Shown here: positions 54,254 to 63,171 of the stretch, piece by piece
How the letters are laid out: each line of letters opens with the position of its first letter
Numbering within the stretch: the stretch's first letter is position 1
Origin: VRUE01 sp963703235
GTDB taxonomy: Bacteria; Actinomycetota; Thermoleophilia; Solirubrobacterales; 70-9
Direction: 5' to 3'
Assembly (NCBI GenBank): GCA_963703235.1
Contig: OY969802.1
Span: forward strand, 1,550,001-1,614,000
DNA: 64,000 nt
The notes under the pieces: generated by a model
Told to the model about the DNA's origin: nothing
Database searches by the model: none
What the model saw: the letters and a program-made list of their open reading frames with translations, nothing else
Made by a program: the position numbers and the translations under genes

Positions 54254-57200
54254 CGTCCGGCCCTCCGCTCGCGGTTGACCCTGCCATCGCGCCTCGGACC
54301 TCCCGCCCGGCGCTTCTTCACGCAGCGGACCCTTCCCTGGCGTTTGACGCGCCGCTGTTTCTTGGTGCAGCGTGGCTTGCGTTTGCGCACTTCGTTGCCC
54401 GGCCCCTGGAAGGATGCGCTGCCGGCGCCAGCCAGCGGGGGCGCGGCCGTGGGGGCGGGCTGGCAACTGTCTCCATCGCACGGCGGAGGCGGGGCCGGGG
54501 CGGGAGGGAACCCGCCACCTTCACGAGCGTCGTAGATCGAGACGACCGTGCTCAGGTCCTCGGGGACCAGTCGCTCGGCCGAGGTGAAGAAGACGTCCGA
54601 GCCGCTCGGCGTCATTCCGTAGAGAAAGCTCGGGAGCTGGCCGACGCCCGGCGAGATCAGGTAGGGCTGCTGTCCAACCTTCCACTCGTAGACGTCCCAC
54701 GTCTCGTTGACGTCGCCCGGCGCGAGGGCGTCCTCGGTCTGGAAGAAGACCTTCTGGCCATCGTCGGTGACGCTCTGCAGGCGGACGATCGCGCTGGCCG
54801 GCTGGAGCGCCGTTCCGAAAGCCTGCAGCCGCGCGTTCCCCGTCGCCGGCACGCCGTCCGATGGGCAGGAGACGCAAGCGAGCCCTCCGCTCTCGGCCTC
54901 GTAGCGATAGATCTGAATGTGCCCGTCGCTGTCGTAACCGGTGACGTCGGCGCGGGACTCGAAAAGCAGGAACGAGCCGTCGGGAGTCGTGCGCGAAGGG
55001 TCGTTGGCCCGGCCCGTGAGCGTGTTCGGTGCGGGATGAACTGCGGCGTCGGTCCACCGGGTCAACGACATCAGGTCGATGACCGCCACGTCTTCGGGCG
55101 CGACGGTCGCGACGAAGGCGATCGTGTCGCCGGCCCTCTCCCAAACGTAGAGATTGTTCTCGCCCGCTTTCGCTTCCTGGTCTTGGCTGTTTTTTTCGCT
55201 GCCGGTGAGGGCGGCTTTGGAGATGAGGTAAGCCCTGGAGCCGTCTTCGGAGACGTTGACGAACTTGGCCCCCACCGCTATCTCGGTCGTCGCTTCGGTG
55301 CCGGTATCGAAGTCGAAGAGGCTTTCGCGATGCTCGTAGAAGAGCACGTCGCCGTCGCGCGAGAGACCGGCGAAGGCGGCTCCCCCGGCGCCGGTCGACG
55401 CGTTGGCGACCGGGGCGGCGGGACTGGGCGCGGGGCTGGTGAGGCGGTTGGCCGACACCTTCGTCACCTGGCCCCCGGCATTGGCCCCGGTCACCGCGCA
55501 CTGGAACGCCGCCGCCGCGGTGAGGCTGCCGGCGGTGACCACATAGGTCGAAGCGGTCGCGCCGGGAATCGCGACGCCGTTCTGGTACCACTGGTAGGAG
55601 AAGGTCGGAGAACCGGTCCAGGTGCCGGCGTTGCAGGTCAGGGTCCGATCGGCCGGAGGGCCCGGAACGTTGAGGGCGCCGCTTTGGGCCGGCTGGGCGA
55701 TGTTCGTCGGAGCGACCGGGGGCGCAGTCGCGGGGGGTGGCTGGACGACGACGGCCGGATTGGACACCTGAGTGGAGCCCGCGTTGGCGTTGAGCGCGAA
55801 CATCTGGCACTGGACCGCCGTGCCGGCGTCGGCTGGGGCCGCCGTATAAGAGGAAGACACGGCGCCGGGTATCGGCGCGCCGTTTCTGAGCCACTGGAAG
55901 GCGATCGTGGCGGCGGAGGTCGTCGTCGTGCATCTGAGCGTCGTGCCGACGGCGGCGCCGTTGTCCGCGATGACGAGCTGCGTATTCGTGTTGTCGCTCC
56001 GCACGTACATCGTGCTGCCGAGCTTGAACGCGACCGCCGTGCCGTCGGCCGAGGCGCCCTGGTAGGCGGCGTTCTGACCTGCAGCGGGAGTCACCTCGCC
56101 TGGCAGCAGCGAGACCACCTGGGTCGGGCCGCCGGGACTGCGATCGTAGATCGCTTCGGTGCCGCTCGGCGGGGCGCCCGGCTCGAGCTGTTCCGTGGCG
56201 GTGAAGACGACGTGGCCGGCGCCGGCGGTGATCCAGCGGGCATTGGCTTCGGGCGCGGTGCCGAGGCTGCCACAGCCGACCAGTTCGAAGAGGCCTTCCG
56301 GTTCAGGACTGCAGGCTTCGTCGACCACGCCGCCGGGAAGGCGGAGGTAGTTGGAGCGTTTTCCCGCGACGAGCAGGCTCCCCTCCTCGCTCGGCGGGGT
56401 TCCGGTGCCGAGGGTCGAGACGAGGTGGTCGGGAGAGGTGCAGAGCCCTCCGCCGATGCCGGTTGCCTGTGCTCCGGACGCGCTTTTGGCGATCGTGCTC
56501 CACCCTTGCTGCGGATCGCGCACCGATTCGTAGAGGTCCCAGAAGCCGTTGACGTCGAGGCCGGGCAGGGATCCCCCCTTGGAGAGGGAGACGACGCTGT
56601 TGCCGTCAGCGGTCACGGGCAGGGTGTCGAAGCAGTTGTTGCCGCCCACTTCGCCGAATGCCGTCCCGGCGAGGACCACGGAGCCGGTGTCGGGAGGCGT
56701 AACCAGCTCGTAGGCGCGGCCATCGGGCAATCCGGCTCCGGGCAGGAAGGTTTCGAAGGTCCGGTCGGGCCCCTCGGTCGTGCCGCTCGCGTTGGTAGCG
56801 ACGAGGCGGAAGTGGTAGAGGGTTCCCGGTTCGAGGCCGGTCGCCGTCTGCGTCACCAGGCGCCGACCGCCGCCGCTTGCTTCGGAGAGCGGCAGAGCGG
56901 TGCACGGGTTCGTCGAGCAATCCGCGAGGCCGTACTCGAAACGGTATGCGGTCGCCTCGTTCTGAGGATCGAGGTAAGCGCTGAAGGTCGCGCTGGTGTC
57001 TTTGATCGGCGAGGCCAGCGTGCCGACGATCGCCGGTTTTGCCGGCGCGGTCGTGAAGGTGGTCTCCGCCGAGGTGGCGACGCCGCCGCCCGAAGGCCGG
57101 TTCTGGACGAGGCGAACGCGGTAGAGCTGGGAGCCGGTGAGACCGGCCGCTTCCTCTTCGACCGCGATGGTCCCCGGCGCGGCGCCGGCGTCCACGTCCG

Positions 57201-58644
57201 CGGCGGGCACCCTCGTCCACGTTTTCCCGTCGGTGGAGTACTCGAAGTGGTAGCTGACGCCGATTTCGTTGGAGACGACGTTTCCTTTGAAGAGCGCAGT
57301 CGTGCCGGTGAATTCGGTCACCGGTTCGATCGTCGGCACATCGCCGAGGGCGAAGACGCCGCGGAGGACCCCCACCGTTTCCGTGGAGAGATAGAGGTTG
57401 CCGCCGAGAGACGCCTGGGCGGCGGCAAGACCGTTGGCGCTCGTGATCGCGAGGTCCTCGCCGTGGGCGAGGCCGGCTCCCAGGGCGTTCGCTCCCGAGC
57501 CGTCGAGCTCGGCGACCGCCACCCTGCCTTCGCTGCCGAGACGAGCGGCGGAGACAAGCAGGTGATTGGGAGTGGCCGAAGGGTCGATCGCGACGTTGAA
57601 GAGCGGCGCTCCGCTTCCGAAGAGGGAAGCAAGCGCCGCGGCGCCGAAGTTCGCCTCGGCGGGTTCGGGGGTCGAGGTGAACTTCTGAACGCGTTTGTTG
57701 CCCGTGTCCAGGGCATAGACGTTTCCTTCGGAGTCGACGGTGACATCCGTGGGCGAGGCTTCCGCGAACTGGCCGAGTTCGGAGCCCGCCAGGCCTTCTT
57801 TGCATTCGGCGGAAACCGTGCAGACCTCGAATTCCGGATTGCCGGCGTTGACCCCCCAGCCGAACGAGCGCAGGAATTCGATACCCGTCGCGGTTCCTTC
57901 GCTCAGAATCGGCCTGAAGACGTCAACCCGGCGGTAACCGGGGTTGGCGACGTAGACGTCGCCGGCGGCGTCGACCGCAAGGTTGCCGATGCCGTTGAAG
58001 AAGTCCCCGCCGCGACCGGTGGAGAAGAAGGCCAGCCCGCAACCGGTTTGCGCGGTGCAGAACTGGAGTTCGCCGCTGAAGTCACCGGTTATTTCCGAGC
58101 CGAAGGCTCCCTCGAAGGACCCTTTGGCGGTGAAGACGTCGACGCGTCCGCCGAAGCCCGCCTCGGACACGTAGATCTTCCCGCTCGCCTGATCGACGGC
58201 GATTCCCCGTGGGTTTTCGAGGCTCCCGGCGGCGCCGTCGGTGCCGCCGGCAAAGCCCGTCTGGCATTCCTCCGCCTCGTCACAGAGCTGGAATTCTTTG
58301 CTGCCGTCCTCGACCCCGAAGCCCCAGGCGCTGACAAAGGCGCCGCTGGGGTCGAAGCGCTGGATGCGCCGGTTTTTGGCATCGACGACGTAGAAGGCGC
58401 CGGCGGGGACCCCCCCGGCGCCGGTCTGGTTGACGGCGACCCCGGCGGGAGCGTTGAAGCGACCGCCGGTTTCGCCCGCTTCCACCGAGCCGATTTTGTT
58501 GATCACCTGCTTGGGAGCGGCGCTCGCGCCCGTCGGAACGGCGGCCATCGCCGCAATGAGGGCAAGGGGGACGACCAGCGCAAGGCCGCTCGGGCGCCGA
58601 CGCAGCTTCGATCCCGGAGACGATGCTCCGCTGTCGCGTCTCAC
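54250..58644 (-). CDS. Giant secreted NHL / beta-propeller protein with Ig-like inserts
   Basis: A 1464-residue exported protein. Signal peptide residues ~18-43. NHL repeats (NAPAGVAVNQTG, NPRGIAVDQASGKIYVSE, NLAVDAAGDVYVANPG) fill ~55-440 and form a first propeller. Fibronectin-III-like domains (~455-680, TTALFKGNVVSNE) follow. A TolB-like propeller begins near 690. Two Ig-like domains (TLTCNAGTWTGSPTFSYQWY and a preceding copy, ~890-1060) interrupt it before it resumes with FAGLSRDGDVLFYE. The tail is Arg/Lys-rich. The GTG start has a GAGGAGGAG site. Cell-surface adhesion or matrix role inferred. Confidence 0.85.
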   Translation of the reverse strand: MRRDSGASSPGSKLRRRPSGLALVVPLALIAAMAAVPTGASAAPKQVINKIGSVEAGETGGRFNAPAGVAVNQTGAGGVPAGAFYVVDAKNRRIQRFDPSGAFVSAWGFGVEDGSKEFQLCDEAEECQTGFAGGTDGAAGSLENPRGIAVDQASGKIYVSEAGFGGRVDVFTAKGSFEGAFGSEITGDFSGELQFCTAQTGCGLAFFSTGRGGDFFNGIGNLAVDAAGDVYVANPGYRRVDVFRPILSEGTATGIEFLRSFGWGVNAGNPEFEVCTVSAECKEGLAGSELGQFAEASPTDVTVDSEGNVYALDTGNKRVQKFTSTPEPAEANFGAAALASLFGSGAPLFNVAIDPSATPNHLLVSAARLGSEGRVAVAELDGSGANALGAGLAHGEDLAITSANGLAAAQASLGGNLYLSTETVGVLRGVFALGDVPTIEPVTEFTGTTALFKGNVVSNEIGVSYHFEYSTDGKTWTRVPAADVDAGAAPGTIAVEEEAAGLTGSQLYRVRLVQNRPSGGGVATSAETTFTTAPAKPAIVGTLASPIKDTSATFSAYLDPQNEATAYRFEYGLADCSTNPCTALPLSEASGGGRRLVTQTATGLEPGTLYHFRLVATNASGTTEGPDRTFETFLPGAGLPDGRAYELVTPPDTGSVVLAGTAFGEVGGNNCFDTLPVTADGNSVVSLSKGGSLPGLDVNGFWDLYESVRDPQQGWSTIAKSASGAQATGIGGGLCTSPDHLVSTLGTGTPPSEEGSLLVAGKRSNYLRLPGGVVDEACSPEPEGLFELVGCGSLGTAPEANARWITAGAGHVVFTATEQLEPGAPPSGTEAIYDRSPGGPTQVVSLLPGEVTPAAGQNAAYQGASADGTAVAFKLGSTMYVRSDNTNTQLVIADNGAAVGTTLRCTTTTSAATIAFQWLRNGAPIPGAVSSSYTAAPADAGTAVQCQMFALNANAGSTQVSNPAVVVQPPPATAPPVAPTNIAQPAQSGALNVPGPPADRTLTCNAGTWTGSPTFSYQWYQNGVAIPGATASTYVVTAGSLTAAAAFQCAVTGANAGGQVTKVSANRLTSPAPSPAAPVANASTGAGGAAFAGLSRDGDVLFYEHRESLFDFDTGTEATTEIAVGAKFVNVSEDGSRAYLISKAALTGSEKNSQDQEAKAGENNLYVWERAGDTIAFVATVAPEDVAVIDLMSLTRWTDAAVHPAPNTLTGRANDPSRTTPDGSFLLFESRADVTGYDSDGHIQIYRYEAESGGLACVSCPSDGVPATGNARLQAFGTALQPASAIVRLQSVTDDGQKVFFQTEDALAPGDVNETWDVYEWKVGQQPYLISPGVGQLPSFLYGMTPSGSDVFFTSAERLVPEDLSTVVSIYDAREGGGFPPAPAPPPPCDGDSCQPAPTAAPPLAGAGSASFQGPGNEVRKRKPRCTKKQRRVKRQGRVRCVKKRRAGGPRRDGRVNRERRAGR

Positions 58645-58781
58645 GTCGCTTCTCCTCCTCAAGTAGGTCCCTCTGCCTTTCCTCGTGCAGTCCAAGCCCG
58701 CGCGCTTCGCAACTACGCTTCCCGAAGAGCGACATTTGCAAACCAGACGGGCCTTGTCAAGGTACTTCTTGGTCCCTTGGA

Positions 58782-58814
58782 CGAGCGGCCGCCACAACGT
58801 GTGGCGGCCGCTCG
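58782..58814. terminator. 33-bp palindrome between secreted-protein genes
   Basis: Perfect 15-bp arms (CGAGCGGCCGCCACA and complement) with a 3-base loop, about 50 bases beyond the stop of the minus-strand gene at 58863. No U-run follows; probable terminator or 3'-end stabiliser. Confidence 0.7.
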
Positions 58815-58862
58815 CTCTGCTTCTGCACAGGTCTCGCAAAAGCGCTCTTCCGCGTCCTCTAC

Positions 58863-59510
58863 CTACTGTTGGAGGACGGAAATCGAGGTGTTTGCGCCAA
58901 TCGCGGTGTAGGTCGCGTCCCAGAACGCCGACGTACCGCAGAGGGGCGTCCCACCGAACGCTGTACGTTCGAGCGACACTCCGTTCGCTGTAACGGCAGC
59001 CGGGCTCCCACCATCGACGGGGAGGGTGAAGAGGGATCGCTCGAATGTGCAGCTGATAACCCCTGCGCACACGACAGACGCACTCGGATTGCCGGTTCCT
59101 CCGCTTTGGACTGTGAGCACACCGTCATCTCCGGAGGTCCAGTGTATTTCCGCGTGGTATGGGAGATTCTCCACAGTGACGTTACAGGGAATCCCTTTGG
59201 GGGTCGTTTGACAACCGGTGAATGTCAGGTGCGTAATTGTTCCTGTAACTGTTGCGCTTGCGTTACCTGTGGTTTCGGTTTCCGCTTCCGTGAACGAGTG
59301 GCTACAGACGACGTTTTCGAGGCTGCTTGTCAGCGTCGCGTTCGTTGCTGTGCCTTCGATGATCGTCCCCGGTTCGTACATTTGTCCTGCCGGGCACGGG
59401 GACGTAGCGCTTTCACAGAGAACCGTCGCCGAAGCCGAGCTGGCTCCGATGAACGCCATCGCGGCCACGACTGCGATCGCAGCCAAGCCAAACATCTTAA
59501 TGAGTCTCAC
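58863..59510 (-). CDS. Small secreted protein with conserved Cys pattern
   Basis: A 215-residue exported protein. Signal peptide residues 1-~28 (AIAVVAAMAFIGASSASA). The mature part starts with VLCESATSPCPAGQMYEPGT, is beta-rich, and has at least four Cys pairs likely to form disulfides. It resembles a lineage-specific family of secreted actinobacterial proteins of unknown role. GTG start is fixed by AAAAGGAG. Preceded by a ~240-base structured leader and a strong promoter, which implies regulated and high expression. Confidence 0.75.
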   Translation of the reverse strand: MRLIKMFGLAAIAVVAAMAFIGASSASATVLCESATSPCPAGQMYEPGTIIEGTATNATLTSSLENVVCSHSFTEAETETTGNASATVTGTITHLTFTGCQTTPKGIPCNVTVENLPYHAEIHWTSGDDGVLTVQSGGTGNPSASVVCAGVISCTFERSLFTLPVDGGSPAAVTANGVSLERTAFGGTPLCGTSAFWDATYTAIGANTSISVLQQ

Positions 59511-59751
59511 TTTGGATCTCCTTTTCCGGCGGCGTCGCCGCCGTCGAGTTACGGTTCGCGCCGACGTACTTCAGGGACCACGGCGCTGTTGCACCCAAGG
59601 CGAGACAGGGGCAGCGCCAAGCCGGCGCCATCCTCCAAGGGGTACCCGGAAGGGCCTTTGTGCTGGGCACAGACTGGGTACTCCTTTGCAAATCCCGGGG
59701 TCCCCTGCCCGGGGAACCCGTCTCACCCGCCCGGCTCTCACATGCCGAGCA
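59511..59751 (-). promoter_or_regulatory. Structured 5' leader, candidate cis-regulatory RNA
   Basis: The transcript from the promoter at 59758 would carry ~240 bases before the start codon. An outer stem (GGTGAGAC with GTCTCGCC) encloses GTACCC/GGGTAC, GTGC/GCAC and GCGCC/GGCGC hairpins. It is followed by GCGCCG..CGGCGC, the linker AACCGTAACTC, and a final GGCGGCGACGCCGCC hairpin abutting the ribosome-binding site. That last hairpin could control ribosome access. I compared it with c-di-GMP and c-di-AMP riboswitch signatures and found no match. Confidence 0.55.
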
Positions 59752-59757
59752 CGCGCT

Positions 59758-59786
59758 TTCATAACATACATCGACGTAGTAGTCAA
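59758..59786 (-). promoter_or_regulatory. Sigma-70-type promoter for the secreted-protein gene
   Basis: On the minus strand: -35 TTGACT, 17-base spacer, -10 TATGAA, in an AT-rich patch otherwise rare in this window. Transcription would start near 59750, leaving the long leader. Confidence 0.75.
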
Positions 59787-59875
59787 GTATTTTTTAATTT
59801 GTTGAGCCTGCGATAGCAAGAGCGCGCGGCCCAGGCTGATGACAACAACTCCTCGGCGAGACGACGAGGTGCCGG

Positions 59876-60652
59876 CTATTCGGACGGGCGCACAGCCGAG
59901 GCGGCGATCCCGGCCACGCCGCCGACCAGGGCACCGGCGAGGCCGGCGAAGACGTCGGCCGTCGACTCGAAGATCGGCAGCGCCAGGAGGACGGCGGCAG
60001 CGACCGCGACGCCGACGGTGTCGTAGTCCTGGTCGATCACGCCGCGGGCTTCGGAGCGCCGCAGCGCGAACCAGGCGGCGAGGGCGCCCAGCGCCATGCC
60101 GTTGCCGCCGCCGATCGCGACGACGTCCCCCTGGGCATTGGCGACGCCGCTCGCGGCCAGCATCCCGAGCGAGCCGCAAGCCAGCAGCAGGGTCGCGGTG
60201 GGAACGGTGCCGAGCCGGCGCTCCAGCCCGACCGAGAAGATCGCCAGGCCGATCGCGACCACGAACAGGTAGCCGACGTCGAGGTAGGCGAAGGGGGCGC
60301 TCAGCAGTCGCCACCACTCGTCCTCGAAGGGCACGACGATGCCGCCGAAGGTGGAAAGCGGGTCGCCGCTCGCCTTCTGCACGAGCAGGAGCACGACCGA
60401 GGCGAGGATCGCCGCCAGCGTTGCGTAGGGACGGCCGGCGTGCGGGCTGCGCTCGCTGCGCCGGCGCAGTTTGAGCCGTCGCAGCCGGCTGCCGGCGCCG
60501 CGCCGCGGCTTCGCCTCGAGCCCGTCCCCGCGCCGCTCCAGCTTCGGCGCCCGCTTGCGCAGCCGGGCGCCGCAGTAGGGGCACTCGGTGACGTAGGGAC
60601 TGACCTCGGAGCCGCAGTTCTTGCAGATGACGCTGAGCTCAGTCTCGCTCAT
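59876..60652 (-). CDS. Rhomboid-like membrane protein with zinc ribbon, catalytic residues missing
   Basis: A 258-residue protein. A zinc ribbon of the CKNCG ... CPYCG type lies at residues ~10-29, followed by a basic linker and about six transmembrane helices. WWRLLSAPFAYLDVGYL and the GLERRLGT loop match rhomboid-family membrane proteins. The active-site GxSG position reads GGGNGMALG, without Ser, and no His occurs in the later helix (FAGLAGALVGG). It therefore resembles an inactive rhomboid homologue that binds membrane proteins. Divergent from the aldolase gene. Confidence 0.78.
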   Translation of the reverse strand: MSETELSVICKNCGSEVSPYVTECPYCGARLRKRAPKLERRGDGLEAKPRRGAGSRLRRLKLRRRSERSPHAGRPYATLAAILASVVLLLVQKASGDPLSTFGGIVVPFEDEWWRLLSAPFAYLDVGYLFVVAIGLAIFSVGLERRLGTVPTATLLLACGSLGMLAASGVANAQGDVVAIGGGNGMALGALAAWFALRRSEARGVIDQDYDTVGVAVAAAVLLALPIFESTADVFAGLAGALVGGVAGIAASAVRPSE

Positions 60653-60746
60653 GGTCGTTCGAGGATAAACCCCCGGCGCACGGCCGCTCGGAGGCCGCCG
60701 CCGATGGCATACTGGGAAGACACCCCGTCTTCGAGGAGGAACCAGC

Positions 60747-61667
60747 GTGGAGTTGAAGAGCCTGACCGAGCAGAAATCGCTGCTGGCCGAGTTGGCCCCC
60801 GGCAAACGCACCCGCCTGCGGCGGCTGCTGTTCGAGTTCGGCCCCGGACACGGCGCCCTGATGCTTCTGCCGATCGACCAAGGGATCGAGCACGGCCCGC
60901 GCGACTTCTTCCCCAACCCGGCCTCGAAGGACCCCGACTACCAGTTCCGGCTCGCGGTCGAGGGTGGCTACTCGGCCCTCGCCTGCCAGATCGGGATGGC
61001 GAGCAAGTACTACCCCGACTACGCCGGCCAGGTGCCGCTGATCCTCAAGGTCAACGGCAAGACCGACATCCCCTCCTCGGCCAAGGCCTTCTCCAGCTGC
61101 AACGCCAGCGTCGAGGACGCGGTCCGACTCGGCGCCGACGCGGTCGGCTACACGCTCTACGTCGGCTCGCCGCGCCAGGACGAGGACCTCGCCCAGCTGC
61201 GCGGCGTGCGCGAAGACTGCGATCGCTACGGGATGCCGCTGGTCGTCTGGTCCTACCCGCGCGGCGAAGCCGTCGAAGGCAAGGGCGGGCCCAACTCCTT
61301 CTACGCGATCGATTACGCGGCGCGGCTGGCGATGGAGATGGGCGCCGACGTGGTCAAGCTCAACATGCCGAAGATCGACCCGGGCAAGGACAAGGACGCC
61401 CAAGCCCCCTACAACGAGCTGGAAGTCGACCAGGCAGAGGCGATCCGCCACTGCGTCGAGTCCGCCGGACGGGCGCTGGTCGTCCTCTCGGGCGGCTCCA
61501 AGGTCGACGACGAGACCGTCCTCACCAACACCCGCGACATCATGCAGGCGGGCGGCAGCGGCGTCATCTTCGGCCGCAACGTCTGGCAGCGCGAGTGGAA
61601 CGAGGCGCTGGAGATCATTTCTCAGATCAAAGAGACGTTGCTCGCCAACGTTCGCCGCATCCCGTAG
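60747..61667 (+). CDS. fbaB: Class I fructose-bisphosphate aldolase (DhnA/FbaB type)
   Basis: A 306-residue TIM-barrel aldolase. LLPIDQGIEHGPRDFF near 41-55 and SYPRGEAVEGKGG near 169-181 are family motifs. Lys204 in DVVKLNMP is the expected Schiff-base lysine. SGGSKVDDETVL and the final phosphate-binding GGSGVIFGRNVWQR complete the barrel. Cleaves fructose-1,6-bisphosphate to DHAP and glyceraldehyde-3-phosphate in glycolysis/gluconeogenesis. GTG start, preceded by AGGAACC. Confidence 0.92.
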   Translation: MELKSLTEQKSLLAELAPGKRTRLRRLLFEFGPGHGALMLLPIDQGIEHGPRDFFPNPASKDPDYQFRLAVEGGYSALACQIGMASKYYPDYAGQVPLILKVNGKTDIPSSAKAFSSCNASVEDAVRLGADAVGYTLYVGSPRQDEDLAQLRGVREDCDRYGMPLVVWSYPRGEAVEGKGGPNSFYAIDYAARLAMEMGADVVKLNMPKIDPGKDKDAQAPYNELEVDQAEAIRHCVESAGRALVVLSGGSKVDDETVLTNTRDIMQAGGSGVIFGRNVWQREWNEALEIISQIKETLLANVRRIP

Positions 61668-61702
61668 GGGGCGAGTTCGCGCGTTCCAGGCCTTGAAGGG
61701 GC

Positions 61703-62215
61703 ATGGAGCGGCACTGGATAGGCAGCGCGGCGCTGCTGGTCGTGGTCGCGCTGCTGATCGTGCGGCCGTGGGAAGGCGATCCGGATCCCGGTCCTGCATC
61801 CGCCATGGCCGTGGTGACGCGGGTCGTCGACGGGGACACGATCGAGGTGCGGATCGGCGATCGGGCCGAGGACGTGCGGCTGATCGGGGTCGACACGCCG
61901 GAGACGGTGAAGCCGGGGGCGCCGGTGGAGTGCTTCGGGCCGCGAGCTTCGCGCTTCAGCAAGCGGCTGCTGGAGGGACGACGGGTGCGGCTGGTCTTCG
62001 GCGTCGAGCGTCGTGACGCCTACGGCCGCCTGCTCGCCTACGTCCATCTGGGGCCGCCCCCGCAGGGGCGCTTCGTCAACGCGATCCTCGCCCGGCGGGG
62101 TCTGGCCCGCTCGCTGACGATCCCGCCCAACGACCGCTTCGCGCCGCTGCTGCGACGACTCGAGCTCGACGCCGCCCGGGCCGGTCGCGGCCTCTGGGCC
62201 GCCTGCGCGCCATAG
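61703..62215 (+). CDS. Thermonuclease-family (SNase-like) secreted or anchored nuclease
   Basis: A 170-residue protein with an N-terminal signal/anchor (residues ~7-21) and an OB-fold nuclease. Active-site residues correspond to Arg59 (DVRLIGVDTPE), Glu67 and Arg109 (RRDAYGRLLAYV), the Arg-Glu-Arg set of staphylococcal nuclease. VVDGDTIEVR is the typical opening strand. It would degrade extracellular DNA or RNA with Ca2+. It follows the aldolase gene by 35 bases, perhaps without functional link. Confidence 0.88.
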   Translation: MERHWIGSAALLVVVALLIVRPWEGDPDPGPASAMAVVTRVVDGDTIEVRIGDRAEDVRLIGVDTPETVKPGAPVECFGPRASRFSKRLLEGRRVRLVFGVERRDAYGRLLAYVHLGPPPQGRFVNAILARRGLARSLTIPPNDRFAPLLRRLELDAARAGRGLWAACAP

Positions 62216-62306
62216 TCCCGATTCGTGTGATTTGGCACATTCTCCGCCTGCAACCGCTCGTGCGCCTTTGCTACGGTGCGCCGCGGCCCTGGGCCACCTT
62301 CCTCTT

Positions 62307-62546
62307 ATGAGAATGCGACAGAGCATTTCCCAGTTCGAGGTCGCCTTCGAGCAGGAGACGACCTTGGAGCGCCGTCGGCGCGAGCAGCTGCGCCGCCGCG
62401 CCGCGAACCGCTCGCGGGAGCGACGCATGACCCGCAACGAGCAGCACGGCAAGGTGCGGTTCAGCGTTCTCGCCGTCTGCCTGACCGCGACCGTGGTGGT
62501 CGTGGTGGTGGCGATGTTCGAGGCGCTCTCGTTTCTGATGGCTTAG
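62307..62546 (+). CDS. Small single-pass membrane protein
   Basis: A 79-residue protein: a very basic Arg/Glu-rich helical N-terminus (residues 18-45, ERRRREQLRRRAANRS) followed by one transmembrane helix (~53-75, VLAVCLTATVVVVVVAMFEA). The layout suggests a DivIC/FtsB-like or membrane-tether protein, but no signature is present to decide. Confidence 0.55.
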   Translation: MRMRQSISQFEVAFEQETTLERRRREQLRRRAANRSRERRMTRNEQHGKVRFSVLAVCLTATVVVVVVAMFEALSFLMA

Positions 62547-62596
62547 ACACGGGCGACGCCGCGACCAGTGCCCTCGTTGAATAGACTCGCGCGCCG

Positions 62597-63169
62597 ATGG
62601 CACGACGCTCGCTGAAGCCACAGCTCAACCAGATCCGCGCCTGGGTCCGCCAGGGCCGCACCGACGCCTGGATTGCCCACCAGCTCGAGATCTCCGCCTC
62701 GGAGCTGCGCGAGTTCCGCAAGCAATACGACCTGACGGCCGACGAGGAGGATGGCGGCGCGCAGGACATCGACCTCCGCGACGAGATCGAGGCCGAGGTC
62801 GAGGCGGCGACGGTCGAAGAGGCCGCTGCCGAAGAGGAGAAGACCGACGACGAGAAGGCCGACGAGAAGGACGAGGACGGCGAAGGCGAGGACGAGGAAG
62901 GCGAGGAGGGCGAGCGCCCCCGTCGCCGCCGTCGCCGCGGCCGTCGCGGCGGAAGGGGCCGTCGCAAAGACCTCGAGGCGACCTTCGACCACGGCGAGGA
63001 GGACGGCTACGGCCTCTGGCTCGACCCCGCCGTCAAGGACAACCCGACCTACACCGAGCACTGGGCCGGCAAGCGCGAGGTCACGGTCAGCATCGAGGCG
63101 GACCGGATCGTGATCCGCCGCGCCGGGGGCGCCGACGACGGCGACTCCGACCCCGGGTCCGACGAGTAG
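62597..63169 (+). CDS. Hypothetical protein with acidic and Arg-rich segments
   Basis: A 190-residue protein in three parts. Residues 1-45 form a helix-turn-helix-like region (IRAWVRQGRTDAWIAHQLEI, SELREFRKQY). Residues ~48-105 are an extremely Glu/Asp-rich tract. Residues ~106-122 are Arg/Gly-rich (RPRRRRRRGRRGGRGRRKD), then a folded C-terminal part (GYGLWLDPAVKDNP, VTVSIEADRIVIRR). It may bind nucleic acid. Conserved in related actinobacteria as far as I recall; function unknown. Confidence 0.65.
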   Translation: MARRSLKPQLNQIRAWVRQGRTDAWIAHQLEISASELREFRKQYDLTADEEDGGAQDIDLRDEIEAEVEAATVEEAAAEEEKTDDEKADEKDEDGEGEDEEGEEGERPRRRRRRGRRGGRGRRKDLEATFDHGEEDGYGLWLDPAVKDNPTYTEHWAGKREVTVSIEADRIVIRRAGGADDGDSDPGSDE

Positions 63170-63171
63170 CT

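Noticed and set aside
54919..58911. A 1330-codon plus-strand open frame
   Set aside because: Antisense to the NHL/propeller gene; Arg/Gly/Asp-rich composition typical of high-GC shadow frames and no domain.
59511..59760. c-di-GMP (GEMM) or c-di-AMP (ydaO) riboswitch
   Set aside because: Signature stretches such as GGGCAAACC/GCAAAGCC or GGGGUGAAUC are absent; kept as an unassigned structured leader.
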